DNA from: Corynebacterium liangguodongii
Lineage (GTDB): Bacteria; Actinomycetota; Actinomycetes; Mycobacteriales; Mycobacteriaceae
Length of the DNA stretch: 64,000 nucleotides
Reading direction: 5' to 3'
Assembly (NCBI RefSeq): GCF_003070865.1
Contig: NZ_CP026948.1
Coordinates: forward strand, 2,170,001 to 2,234,000
Part shown: piece after piece, positions 1-7,163 of the stretch
How the letters are laid out: each line of letters opens with the position of its first letter
Position numbering within the stretch: the stretch's first letter is position 1
Translations under genes and position numbers: made by a program
The notes under the pieces: model-generated
Database searches by the model: none
What the model was told of the DNA's origin: nothing
The model's input: only the letters and a program-made list of their open reading frames with translations

Positions 1-2129
1 CGCGCAGAGACATGCCGTGGCGCGGGTACGTGGTCACCCTTTTCTGCCTCGGCTTCGCGCTGCTGGGCACGGCGCACGCTCTCGCGCCGTTATACGACGC
101 CCCCTTGGCCGCCTTCCGCAACCTCCACAAGTTCGACCCCCTCGTGCGCCTGCCCCTCGTCTTAGGCGTCGGCTGGTGCGCATCCCGCCTCCGCCGGCCC
201 GCCGTGGTGGGCGTCGCGCTCGTGAGCGCGGTGGCGCTCGCCCCCGCCTGGTCTCTGCGGCTGCTTCCCGAAGGCACGTGGACCGAGATCTCCCCCGACT
301 GGGTCGCCGCGGGTGCGTGGCTTGACGAACACGCCTCGGGCACCCGCACCCTCGTCGTGCCGGAATCCTCCTTTGCCCGGCAGACGTGGGGGTGGACCCG
401 CGATGAGCCGATCCAGGCCGTGTCCGCCTCCCGGTTCGCGGCGCGCGACGCCATCCCGTTGGTCGATCCGGAGGCGATCCGCGGCCTCGACGGGCAGGTC
501 AGCGCCGTGGATTGGGAGGCGTTGCGCTCCATCGGCGTCGGCGCCGTCGTCGTGCGGCGTGACCTCGCCGCGGGGCCCGAGGTGCCCGACCTCGGCGAGC
601 CCACCGCCCGCTTCGGCGACGTCGAGATCTTCCTGCGCGACCCGGCTCGAGACATGATGATCACCGCCTCGGAGCCCGTCGCCGTCGACGGCGGCGGAGA
701 GGTGCTGCCGTTGCTGTGGGAGCGCTACGGTTATTTCCCGGCGCGCCTGGTCGACTCCGGGGCCCAGATCATCACCGATACCCCTGCCGCCGCGGTACGC
801 AATTACGGCACGCTGGACTCCCCCCTCTCGGCGCAGCTCGCCTCTCCCGCGGAGGGTAGCGACGTGCACAACCGCGTGCCGGACTACCCCTCCGCCGGCT
901 CCCGGGTCGGCGTGTCCATGACCGGCGGCGAGGCCGCGGCCTCCAGCTCTGCCGCCGATGCCACCGCCTTCGGCGGGGCGAAGCCCTCGACCTCTCTCAC
1001 CGCGGCGTTCGACGGCCTTGAGGACACCGCGTGGTGGCCCGCCCCGGGAGACGACACCGCGTGGCTCTCCTCGACGGTCTCCGGCGGGTCGATCACCATC
1101 ACCGCCACCGACGACACCGTGGTGCGCGTGGCCACGGGAGACGGTGCCCGCGAGATCTCCCTCGTCGGAGGCGAGCCCCGCACGGTGCGGGCGGGCGGCG
1201 ACCACGTGCGCGTCGAGCTCACGCAGCGCGTCGGCATCGCGGAGCTAGGCACCGGCGTGCGCCGCGTCGTCGAGGTGCCGGGGACGGCCGATACCTACTT
1301 CTTCCAGCGCTTATTCCCCGCAACCGATGTGGTGCAGCGCCGCTTCACCACCGCCTCCGACGGCGAGTGGGAGTTGAGCGCACCGGCCACCATCGACGGC
1401 GAGCCAGCATCCGGCCGGGTGCATCTGGCCGCAGGGCCCCACGAGGTGCTCACCGATGCCGAGACCATCACCATCTCTCGCGCCAAACCCCTCACCGCGG
1501 CGTGGGAAGCCTTCGACGGCGAGGTGGGCCCGGGCGAGGGCGAGCGGCTCATCCTCACCGCCCGCGCGTTCAACGAGGGGCTGCGCGCGAGCGTCGGCGG
1601 GGTGGAGCTCGCCTCATTGCGTATCGACGCAGGCGCGCAGGCCTTTAGCGTCCCACCCGGGGTCACCGGCCGCTTCGAGATGCACTTCGCCGGCGAGGCC
1701 GCCTACCGCTGGAGCCTCTTACTCGGCTCCGTGATCTCCCTGCTCACGGTCGCCGCCTGCCTCTGGGTTCCGTGGCGCCGCACCGAGTACTGGGCGCCGT
1801 CTACAGGCTCAACGCCCTTATCCCCGCTGCTCGCGGCACTGTGCGTCGGCCTCGCCCCCGGCGCGGCGGCGGTGGCGCTGTGCTGGGTGGTGAGGCGCTA
1901 CACCCTCATCCCCGCCTGCGCTTTAAGCGCCGGCGCCGCTGCGTTCATGGGGCTGTGGCTGGCGCGCTCGCCGTGGCCGGCGGCGGGGTACGCCGGTTTT
2001 AGCGTGCTGGTGACCTTCGCGGGTTGCCTCGCGGTAGCGGCGCTGGCGTGCCCTTCACCCCAAACCCGGATGCCTAAGAATGCGGGTGCTCACCGTAAAC
2101 CCGGACCTAGTTCGGGGTGTCCGAGTTGA
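1..2129 (+). CDS. aftD: AftD-type alpha-(1->3)-arabinofuranosyltransferase, C-terminal part (5' end outside window)
   Basis: Membrane glycosyltransferase that adds branching arabinofuranose residues in arabinogalactan/lipoarabinomannan, using decaprenyl-phosphoryl-arabinose outside the cell membrane. The frame is open to the left edge, so the start lies upstream; about 705 residues are visible. The visible N-terminal part has membrane segments and the stretch FRNLHKFDPLVRLPL, typical of the DUF3367/AftD family. A long extracytoplasmic region rich in beta-type sequence follows (about 200-550), consistent with the carbohydrate-binding modules of AftD, then a C-terminal membrane block (about 570-680). 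The 3' end overlaps the converging acyltransferase gene by 23 nt. Neighbours (acyltransferase, DUF3068, glycosyltransferase, methyltransferase) match the mycobacterial Rv0224c-Rv0236c region. Family assignment is strong; linkage specificity is inferred from the family. Confidence 0.88.
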   Translation, partial: RRDMPWRGYVVTLFCLGFALLGTAHALAPLYDAPLAAFRNLHKFDPLVRLPLVLGVGWCASRLRRPAVVGVALVSAVALAPAWSLRLLPEGTWTEISPDWVAAGAWLDEHASGTRTLVVPESSFARQTWGWTRDEPIQAVSASRFAARDAIPLVDPEAIRGLDGQVSAVDWEALRSIGVGAVVVRRDLAAGPEVPDLGEPTARFGDVEIFLRDPARDMMITASEPVAVDGGGEVLPLLWERYGYFPARLVDSGAQIITDTPAAAVRNYGTLDSPLSAQLASPAEGSDVHNRVPDYPSAGSRVGVSMTGGEAAASSSAADATAFGGAKPSTSLTAAFDGLEDTAWWPAPGDDTAWLSSTVSGGSITITATDDTVVRVATGDGAREISLVGGEPRTVRAGGDHVRVELTQRVGIAELGTGVRRVVEVPGTADTYFFQRLFPATDVVQRRFTTASDGEWELSAPATIDGEPASGRVHLAAGPHEVLTDAETITISRAKPLTAAWEAFDGEVGPGEGERLILTARAFNEGLRASVGGVELASLRIDAGAQAFSVPPGVTGRFEMHFAGEAAYRWSLLLGSVISLLTVAACLWVPWRRTEYWAPSTGSTPLSPLLAALCVGLAPGAAAVALCWVVRRYTLIPACALSAGAAAFMGLWLARSPWPAAGYAGFSVLVTFAGCLAVAALACPSPQTRMPKNAGAHRKPGPSSGCPS

Positions 2130-3138
2130 GGGGGAAGCGGCCGTGCCGCCACCCCCGCACGAGCCGCGCGCCCGGTACCTCCACGAGCTCGTAGGAGACG
2201 TAGGCGAGCGCCACGCTGCCCGCAACGGTCGCGGCCCACACGAGCGCGAAGTGCCCGCCGAACACCGGCACCCCGAGGACGGGAAACACTAGTGCGAGCA
2301 CCCACACGTGCCAGAGGAAGAGGGAATACGACCACCTCCCCAGCGCCACCGCCACGGGGGAGGCAAGCACACCGCGCGAGCGCGGGCCGAGCGCGAAGGG
2401 TGCCACAATGAGCGCCGCGAAGGCCGCGCCGAGGATGATGCGCGCGTTGAACTGCGCCGGGGAGGGGTGCGCCAGCCCCTCCGGGCCGAGGACCCCTGCG
2501 ATCCAGGCCACCGGCAGCCCCAGGGCCGCGACCGGCCAGCGCGGGCCGCGGTAGCGTATGCCGAGGCGCTCGAGCTCAGCGAGGATGAGTCCAACGGCGC
2601 ACCACAACACGTAGGACGGCGGCCAGATCTGCAGGTTGACCGCATCAACGCCCGCGACGAGCCAGGGCCAGGCGAGAGAGGCCGGGATGGATAGTGCGAG
2701 GGCGAGGGTCCGCAGGGGCGTCGATAAGCGAAGATAGAGCGGTAAGACGAGGTAGAAAGCGACCTCGACGCACAGCGACCACATCTGGGTCAGCCCGGCG
2801 ACGAGGCCGTCGGGCACGTAGATCTGGACCAGGAAAACCTGGGCCAACGCCTGGGACCACGAGATCCCGGCAAGCTCGGGCAGGCTCGCCAGCACGACGG
2901 CGACGCACACGAGGTAGGCCGGGGCGAGGCGGGCGAGGCGGCGCCGGTAGTAGCCCGGGCGCAACCCGCCGCGCGCCAACAGGAAGGCAGAGAGCGCGTA
3001 GAAGACCGCGACGAAGTAGTCGAGCCGCTCGAGCACCGGGTGATACGTCGCCGTTTGGAAGGCGACATGAGTGGTGAGGATGCCGAGGGCGGCAACCGCG
3101 CGCAGGCCAGCGAGTTCGGGAAGTAGAGTGGTAGCGAT
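2107..3138 (-). CDS. tmaT: Membrane acyltransferase family 3, TmaT-like (trehalose mycolate acetyltransferase)
   Basis: Polytopic acyltransferase-3 protein. In this conserved locus the family member TmaT acetylates trehalose monomycolate before MmpL export. Visible hallmarks are PELAGLRAVAALGILTTH near the N-terminus (membrane helix with the family histidine), about ten hydrophobic segments, and a short C-terminal tail. The start is a problem: the conserved N-terminus is reached with no ATG, GTG or TTG at the expected place. The nearest ATG (3273) would add 45 atypical residues lying antisense inside the next gene. I place the start at an in-frame ATC (3138-3136) because it sits 6 nt after a TACACT hexamer, giving 343 residues; this is inference. 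The gene is divergent from the DUF3068 gene and its 3' end overlaps aftD. The function comes from family and locus, not from any specificity motif. Confidence 0.75.
   Translation of the reverse strand: MATTLLPELAGLRAVAALGILTTHVAFQTATYHPVLERLDYFVAVFYALSAFLLARGGLRPGYYRRRLARLAPAYLVCVAVVLASLPELAGISWSQALAQVFLVQIYVPDGLVAGLTQMWSLCVEVAFYLVLPLYLRLSTPLRTLALALSIPASLAWPWLVAGVDAVNLQIWPPSYVLWCAVGLILAELERLGIRYRGPRWPVAALGLPVAWIAGVLGPEGLAHPSPAQFNARIILGAAFAALIVAPFALGPRSRGVLASPVAVALGRWSYSLFLWHVWVLALVFPVLGVPVFGGHFALVWAATVAGSVALAYVSYELVEVPGARLVRGWRHGRFPLNSDTPN
3124..3129 (+). promoter_or_regulatory. Candidate -10 element (TAGAGT) of the DUF3068 gene
   Basis: TAGAGT matches the actinobacterial TANNNT -10 pattern and ends 9 nt before the ATG at 3139, the spacing expected for a leaderless transcript. 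It lies inside the coding region of the divergent acyltransferase gene. No clear -35 is visible. Confidence 0.35.
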
Positions 3139-3864
3139 ATGGACAGTGTAGGGGTAGGGCTGAAGCGGGCGTTGGTGCGCTGCGCTGTGGTGGTGGCCAC
3201 GTGCGCGGCGCTCAACCTCATCTCCCCCGTCGTCATCGCCCAGCAGCGCACGCTCCACCCCGGCGAAGAACACACCCGCGTGTTCGATGGGCCCACCCCC
3301 CTTTCCACCACGGTCACTGTGGGCACGAGTGAGGGGGACGACCAGGTCACCATCACGGGGCGCACCGAGCTTGGCGGCCTCGACGGCGGGGTGACCGTGG
3401 ATAGCTACCCCGCCACTGCGTCCTCAGCGCTGCCGGCCGCCGGCAGGAGCGGGCTGACTTACCTCTTTCCCTACCGCCCGGAGCGGCTGTCCTACCCGTA
3501 TACCGACCCCTTCGCGCCGGAGACCTCGGATCACCCCGTCGCGTTGGACTACGTCGGCCCGGGCAACGTCGGCGGCCTCGATACCTATCAATACCGCGCC
3601 GAGGTGGCCACCGAGGGCTATTCCGCCGAGCGGATTATCGACGTCCAGGTGGCCACCGGCGAGGTCTTAGACGAGACGTGGTCGGTGGCGCGGGGCCCGG
3701 CCACGGGCCTGTTTCGACTCTCGGAGGCCTCAAGAGCCGAGGCCCGGCAGCGGAGCGTGGTCGAGCTCCGGGTGCTGCGCGGCCTGCAGGTCTTGGCGTG
3801 GGTGACGCGGTGGATCGCCCTGCTGGCGCTGGTCTACCTGGCGGTGGCGGTTGCGCGCCGCTAG
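3139..3864 (+). CDS. DUF3068 domain membrane-anchored protein
   Basis: Protein of unknown function, 241 residues, of the DUF3068 family (mycobacterial Rv0227c position). It has an N-terminal hydrophobic segment (about residues 10-33, signal anchor), a large extracytoplasmic domain (about 40-205) with the family-like stretch SYPYTDPFAPETSDHP, and a second hydrophobic segment near the C-terminus (about 215-238). The topology therefore puts the central domain outside the membrane between two anchors. The ATG at 3139 abuts the inferred start of the divergent acyltransferase gene. The downstream membrane-protein gene starts inside the last codons of this one, suggesting translational coupling. Its position in the TmaT/MtrP/CmpL1 locus suggests an envelope role; no catalytic motif is visible. 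Confidence 0.85.
   Translation: MDSVGVGLKRALVRCAVVVATCAALNLISPVVIAQQRTLHPGEEHTRVFDGPTPLSTTVTVGTSEGDDQVTITGRTELGGLDGGVTVDSYPATASSALPAAGRSGLTYLFPYRPERLSYPYTDPFAPETSDHPVALDYVGPGNVGGLDTYQYRAEVATEGYSAERIIDVQVATGEVLDETWSVARGPATGLFRLSEASRAEARQRSVVELRVLRGLQVLAWVTRWIALLALVYLAVAVARR
3145..3150 (-). promoter_or_regulatory. Candidate -10 element (TACACT) of the acyltransferase gene
   Basis: On the minus strand TACACT is followed by exactly 6 nt and then the in-frame ATC proposed as start. The same TACACT-N6-start arrangement precedes glpK in this window. The element lies within the first codons of the divergent DUF3068 gene. Confidence 0.4.
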
Positions 3865-5236
3865 CGCGTTGGGGGCCTACGCCGCCGCGCTGGTCATCGC
3901 CCTGACCTGGCCGTTCATGGTCCCCGGGGAGGCGTTCGCACTACGCGACATGGTGGTGGTGCCCGAGATGGCGCTGACCCATGCGGCGTTGGGTTTCGGG
4001 GATTTGCCCGCGCGCAACGTGCCGCAAGACGCCGTGTTGGCGCTGGTGCCGTGGCCCGTGCTCGCGGCCCGCGCCATCGTCATCGGCTCCGCGTGTGCGG
4101 CCGCCTACGCGGGTTTTCGTGCCGGGACCTCAACCTTCGGCCGCGCCGCCGCGATGACGGTCGCGGTGTGGAACCCCTTTGTCGTTGAGCGCCTGCTCCA
4201 AGGCCAGTGGTCGCTAGCCGCCGCGGCGTGGCTTGTGCCGTTTATCGCCCTCGCGGCGCGTGGGATCGGCCCCATCGTCGGCTCATGGGTTGCCTCGCTC
4301 ACCCCGACCGGGGCGCTTGCCGCCCTAGCGCTCGCGCGCACGCGGGGCCAGGCGCTGGCCTGCGCGCTGTGCTGCGCCCCGTGGGTAATAGCGGGCTTTC
4401 TCGCTACCGGGACGGGGACGGCCTCTCCGGCCTCGAGCACGGCCTTCGCCCCGCGCGCTGAGAGATGGGTGGGCACCCTCGGCGCCATGGCCGGGCTTGG
4501 TGGGATATGGAATGCGGAGGCCAGCCCGGCCTCGCGCGGTGCCGGGTTCGCCGTGTTCGGGGTGGTCCTGGCTATCGTCCTTGCGGGCGGGTGGCGCGCC
4601 GTGTCGCCGCGCCTGCGCGTGCTGGCGGTGGTTGGGTTCGCCCTCGCCGTGGCGTCCTGGCTGGGGCTCGTCGGGCTCGTGATCGGGTGGCTGCCCGGCG
4701 CGGGGCTGCTGCGCGACGGGCAGAAGTGGCTCATTCTTGCCATCCCCGCATTCGTCTCGGCCGCCGGGGCGCTGCGCCCGCGCGTCGCCGCCGTGGCCTG
4801 CGCGTGTGCGCTGCTCCAGGTGCCCGACGCGCCGGCCGCGGTAAGCCAGTTGCGCCCCGCGCGCGTGGAGCTTCCCGCCATCGACGATCGCGGCCGCGAC
4901 GTGCTGTTCGTCGATAGGCCCGGCCTGCTCTCCCGCGCCGACGGCGTGCCTGTGGTCGATCCCGCGACGAAGGCGTTCAACGTCGTCGAGTCGGGCGAGC
5001 TGCGTATCGACGCCCGCGTCGTCGACGCCCCCTCCCCCCGCTGGCAGGCCGCGCAGGCGCGGCCCGGGGACCTCGACTACCTCGCTGACCTTGGCATCGG
5101 TGTCGTGGTCTACCCCGACGGGCGCGTGGTTGTAACCGGGGCGCCCGCCCGCGGGCCGGAGCCTGTGGGCCTTGCTTTGCTCGCGCTGTGGTGCGTCGCT
5201 CCCCTCGCCAGCCGCCTTAAGTTAACGAAAGATTAA
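3851..5236 (+). CDS. Polytopic membrane protein of the aftD/mmpL3 locus (Rv0226c-like)
   Basis: Integral membrane protein of 461 residues and unknown activity. It starts at TTG 3851, overlapping the last 14 nt of the DUF3068 gene, so the pair is probably translationally coupled. Alternating hydrophobic segments fill residues 1-320 (roughly ten helices). A soluble stretch of about 100 residues follows (about 330-430), then a last hydrophobic segment. The arrangement, with an extracytoplasmic tail domain after many helices, resembles lipid-linked-sugar-dependent GT-C proteins, but I see no diagnostic acidic motif, so that is only a suggestion. Synteny with mycobacterial Rv0226c next to Rv0227c supports a conserved envelope role. 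Confidence 0.78.
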   Translation: MRAASALGAYAAALVIALTWPFMVPGEAFALRDMVVVPEMALTHAALGFGDLPARNVPQDAVLALVPWPVLAARAIVIGSACAAAYAGFRAGTSTFGRAAAMTVAVWNPFVVERLLQGQWSLAAAAWLVPFIALAARGIGPIVGSWVASLTPTGALAALALARTRGQALACALCCAPWVIAGFLATGTGTASPASSTAFAPRAERWVGTLGAMAGLGGIWNAEASPASRGAGFAVFGVVLAIVLAGGWRAVSPRLRVLAVVGFALAVASWLGLVGLVIGWLPGAGLLRDGQKWLILAIPAFVSAAGALRPRVAAVACACALLQVPDAPAAVSQLRPARVELPAIDDRGRDVLFVDRPGLLSRADGVPVVDPATKAFNVVESGELRIDARVVDAPSPRWQAAQARPGDLDYLADLGIGVVVYPDGRVVVTGAPARGPEPVGLALLALWCVAPLASRLKLTKD

Positions 5237-5274
5237 CTCCGAGTAGCGCCGGTTTTCAGGCGTAAAAACGCGGC

Positions 5275-5288
5275 GTGACACAGATCAC
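5275..5288. promoter_or_regulatory. Candidate GlxR (CRP-family) binding site
   Basis: GTGACACAGATCAC fits the core of the corynebacterial GlxR consensus TGTGA-N6-TCACA. It lies about 110 nt upstream of the -35 of the small-gene promoter and 39 nt after the preceding stop. Distance makes the regulated gene uncertain. Confidence 0.4.
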
Positions 5289-5343
5289 ATTTCCAGGTTA
5301 CGGACACCCTGCACGCCTTCTACCAGCGCTTTTAATCGCTTTA

Positions 5344-5376
5344 GTTGGACATTTCCCATTAATGGGACGCTCCAAC
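5344..5376. promoter_or_regulatory. Nested palindrome (operator or structured terminator)
   Basis: A perfect 14-bp palindrome, TCCCATTAATGGGA (5354-5367), is framed by GTTGGA (5344-5349) and TCCAAC (5371-5376), which are each other's reverse complement. It ends 11 nt before the TTGACA -35 element at 5388. No T-run follows, which favours a protein-binding site over a terminator. Confidence 0.45.
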
Positions 5377-5387
5377 CGTAAGGTGCA

Positions 5388-5416
5388 TTGACACCGCCTA
5401 GACCGGCACTTAAAGT
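5388..5416 (+). promoter_or_regulatory. Strong promoter for the small-gene pair
   Basis: TTGACA (5388-5393), 17-nt spacer, TAAAGT (5411-5416). This is the only near-consensus sigma-70 type -35/-10 pair I found in the window. The predicted leader of about 60 nt holds two adjacent small hairpins: TACAC/GTGTA (5439-5453) and CCGCT/AGCGG (5455-5467). Confidence 0.6.
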
Positions 5417-5482
5417 TAACGGCAGTTGAACAAAAGGTTACACGTCAGGTGTAGCCGCTCAGAGCGGAAAGGAAGAGCATAT

Positions 5483-5731
5483 ATGACCACGGCACTCTTG
5501 GAGAAGATCACCCCCGCCCGCCTCGCAGATCAGGCCGATCACGCCGCTGAAGCACAAGGCGCGACTGCCACCGAGCACAACCGGGCCACCGTCTCCGCCC
5601 CATCTGCTGCGTTCGCCTCGACCGAGGCTCGACAGGCAGACCAGCCGGAGCGCAAGGCCTCCAAGGCAGGGCTCATCGACACCTTCGGCGCGTTCATCGC
5701 AGCCTCCGTCTTCACCCAGATGCGCGGCTAG
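5483..5731 (+). CDS. Small unknown Ala-rich protein
   Basis: Unrecognised protein of 82 residues. The ATG at 5483 is chosen because a good Shine-Dalgarno (AAAGGAAG) lies about 7 nt upstream; a longer frame from TTG 5426 would begin close to the predicted transcription start. The sequence is Ala/Thr/Glu rich and looks poorly ordered in the middle (about 15-60), with a more hydrophobic C-terminus (GLIDTFGAFIAASVFTQMRG) that could form an amphipathic helix. It is followed by a 52-nt gap and a second small gene with its own strong ribosome site, so the two probably share the promoter at 5388. Codon use is biased toward C-ending codons as in expressed genes. No family identified. Confidence 0.65.
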   Translation: MTTALLEKITPARLADQADHAAEAQGATATEHNRATVSAPSAAFASTEARQADQPERKASKAGLIDTFGAFIAASVFTQMRG

Positions 5732-5783
5732 CGCCCCACATCACACACAACCTCACAACCCACACCGTTTAAGGAGAAAGACC

Positions 5784-6017
5784 ATGAACAACAACATCGA
5801 CTTCAGCATCATCCGCGAGCGCGCCCTGCGCAACATCCGCGAAGACCTCGTCACCGAGTGGGGCAACACCTACCCGGCCGAGGCAATCCAGGAGACCTTC
5901 GACACCGTCAAGACCGAGCACAAGACCAAGGCCGTCGTCGAAGACTTCGTCCCGGTCCTCGTCGAGGCGGAGATGAAGGAGCGCCTGCGCACGAGTGATC
6001 TCGAGGGCGCAACCTAA
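5784..6017 (+). CDS. Three-helix-bundle small protein resembling the N-domain of Actinobacterial arsenate reductase/LMW phosphatases
   Basis: 77-residue protein with an excellent Shine-Dalgarno (AAGGAG, about 8 nt before ATG). Its pattern (RERALRNIREDLVTEWG, then a helix, then VVEDFVPVLVEAEMKERLR) resembles the stand-alone three-helix-bundle dimerisation domain found at the N-terminus of actinobacterial arsenate-mycothiol transferase and phosphotyrosine-phosphatase-like proteins. No catalytic CX5R loop is present, so it should be a binding or dimerisation module, not an enzyme. It lies downstream of the small unknown gene under the same promoter and ends just before a strong terminator. The family match is from pattern recognition and needs a profile search. 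Confidence 0.7.
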   Translation: MNNNIDFSIIRERALRNIREDLVTEWGNTYPAEAIQETFDTVKTEHKTKAVVEDFVPVLVEAEMKERLRTSDLEGAT

Positions 6018-6042
6018 CACCAGCCCCGGCTCACCGAATACC

Positions 6043-6070
6043 ACACCCCAGCGGAGATCCGCTGGGGTGT
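6043..6070. terminator. Bidirectional hairpin between convergent genes
   Basis: Twelve-bp perfect stem, ACACCCCAGCGG and CCGCTGGGGTGT, with loop AGAT. It sits 25 nt after the small gene stop and directly abuts the stop codon of the converging glycosyltransferase. There is no long T-run, as is common for high-GC actinobacteria. Confidence 0.75.
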
Positions 6071-7159
6071 TCACCTGCGCTCCCCCGCCGACCGCGCGAC
6101 GCCCGCCAGGATTTCCTCGAAGCGCCGACCGGTGGCCTCCCAGGAGAAGCGCCCCGCCCATTCGGCGGCGCCGCGGCCGAGGCGGGCGCGCAAGGGGGCG
6201 TCGTCAAGCAGACGCACAATGGCCGCGCGGAAGTCCGCCTCGCCGCCCACGAGCAGGCCCGTCTCCCCGTCGATGATGGAATCGCGCAGCCCCCCGGCGC
6301 TGAGGTAGCCGATCGTGGGCACACCGTGCTGCGCGGCCTCAATGACCGCGATCCCCCAGCCCTCCTTCACGCTCGGCATGAGGTGGACCGCGGCGCGGGC
6401 GAGAACGGCGTGCTTGTAGTCGTCGTTGACGTGCCCGTGGAAGACCACCGTGTCGCCGAGGCCCGCGGCGTACGCGCGCAGCTCGTCTTCCCACCACCCG
6501 GAGCCAATCACGTCGAGCACGACGCCGTCGAGCCCGCGCACGGCATCGATCGCCTGCTCGATGCGCTTGTGGGGCACGAGCCGCGACAAGGTCACCAGGT
6601 GCACGCGCCCGTCCTCGGCCAGAATCGGGGTGCGCGCCGGCACGGGGTCAACCCCGTTGTGCACCACCTCAATACCCTCCTCCCGCACGCCGAGGCCCAC
6701 GAGGTCCCGCCGGGAGGCATCGGAGACCGTGATGTAGCGCGCCCCGCGATAGACCCTTGGCGCGACCCGGGACTCCAAGAACCTGCCCAGCCTGCCGATC
6801 ACCGGGCCGGCCACGGGCCACTGCGGCAGGTGGCAGTGATGGGTGAGCAGCACCACGGGCGCGCGCGAGTAGAGCCGGGCGAAAAACGGGATGCCGTTTT
6901 GGGTATCCACGATGACATCGGGGCGGTGGCGCCAGACCGAAAACGGCGCGGCGAGATAGACCCCGTACTTGCCCCCGGCGCGCTCGATGCGCACCCCGTT
7001 TTTGCTGCTGCGCTTTGGTGCGTCGGTGTGCAAGGAGGTGCGCAGCACAACGTCGTGGCCCCTGGCGGCGAGGTATTCGCCCACGCGCTCGAGGTAGCGC
7101 TCGGAACCGCCGCCTTGCGGGTGGGTCATGTCGCGCCAGCACAGCAGCAGTATCTTCAT
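6071..7159 (-). CDS. GT4-family glycosyltransferase (Rv0225-like)
   Basis: Cytoplasmic GT-B fold glycosyltransferase, 362 residues from ATG 7159 (MKILLLCWRDMTHPQGGGSE). The glycine-rich acceptor-side loop PQGGGSERYLE lies at about 12-22. The nucleotide-sugar domain carries LVTLSRLVPHKRIEQAI and the family EX7E region (KEGWGIAVIEAAQHGVP). It is the second glycosyltransferase of the conserved aftD-TmaT-MtrP locus, where a homologue is syntenic in mycobacteria and C. glutamicum; the substrate is not established from sequence. Its start is only 4 nt from the start of the divergent methyltransferase gene, and a TACGGT -10-like hexamer ends 8 nt before the ATG, so a leaderless transcript is likely. 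Confidence 0.88.
   Translation of the reverse strand: MKILLLCWRDMTHPQGGGSERYLERVGEYLAARGHDVVLRTSLHTDAPKRSSKNGVRIERAGGKYGVYLAAPFSVWRHRPDVIVDTQNGIPFFARLYSRAPVVLLTHHCHLPQWPVAGPVIGRLGRFLESRVAPRVYRGARYITVSDASRRDLVGLGVREEGIEVVHNGVDPVPARTPILAEDGRVHLVTLSRLVPHKRIEQAIDAVRGLDGVVLDVIGSGWWEDELRAYAAGLGDTVVFHGHVNDDYKHAVLARAAVHLMPSVKEGWGIAVIEAAQHGVPTIGYLSAGGLRDSIIDGETGLLVGGEADFRAAIVRLLDDAPLRARLGRGAAEWAGRFSWEATGRRFEEILAGVARSAGERR
7151..7156 (+). promoter_or_regulatory. Candidate -10 (TATCTT) of the methyltransferase gene
   Basis: TATCTT followed by 7 nt and then GTG 7164. It lies inside the first codons of the divergent glycosyltransferase gene and supports the GTG over the upstream ATG at 7128. Confidence 0.4.
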
Positions 7160-7163
7160 AGGT

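Larger units (their letters stand above)
5237..5387. other. Intergenic region with CRP-type site and nested palindrome
   Basis: Non-coding stretch between the membrane-protein stop and the promoter of the two small genes. It contains a GTGA-N6-TCAC site and a nested palindrome, annotated separately. GC content by eye is lower than in the flanking genes. I see no open frame. Confidence 0.6.

Noticed and set aside
162..1252. Long minus-strand open frames opposite aftD
   Set aside because: Composition is Arg/Gly/His-rich antisense shadow typical of high-GC genes; no start signal or family features.
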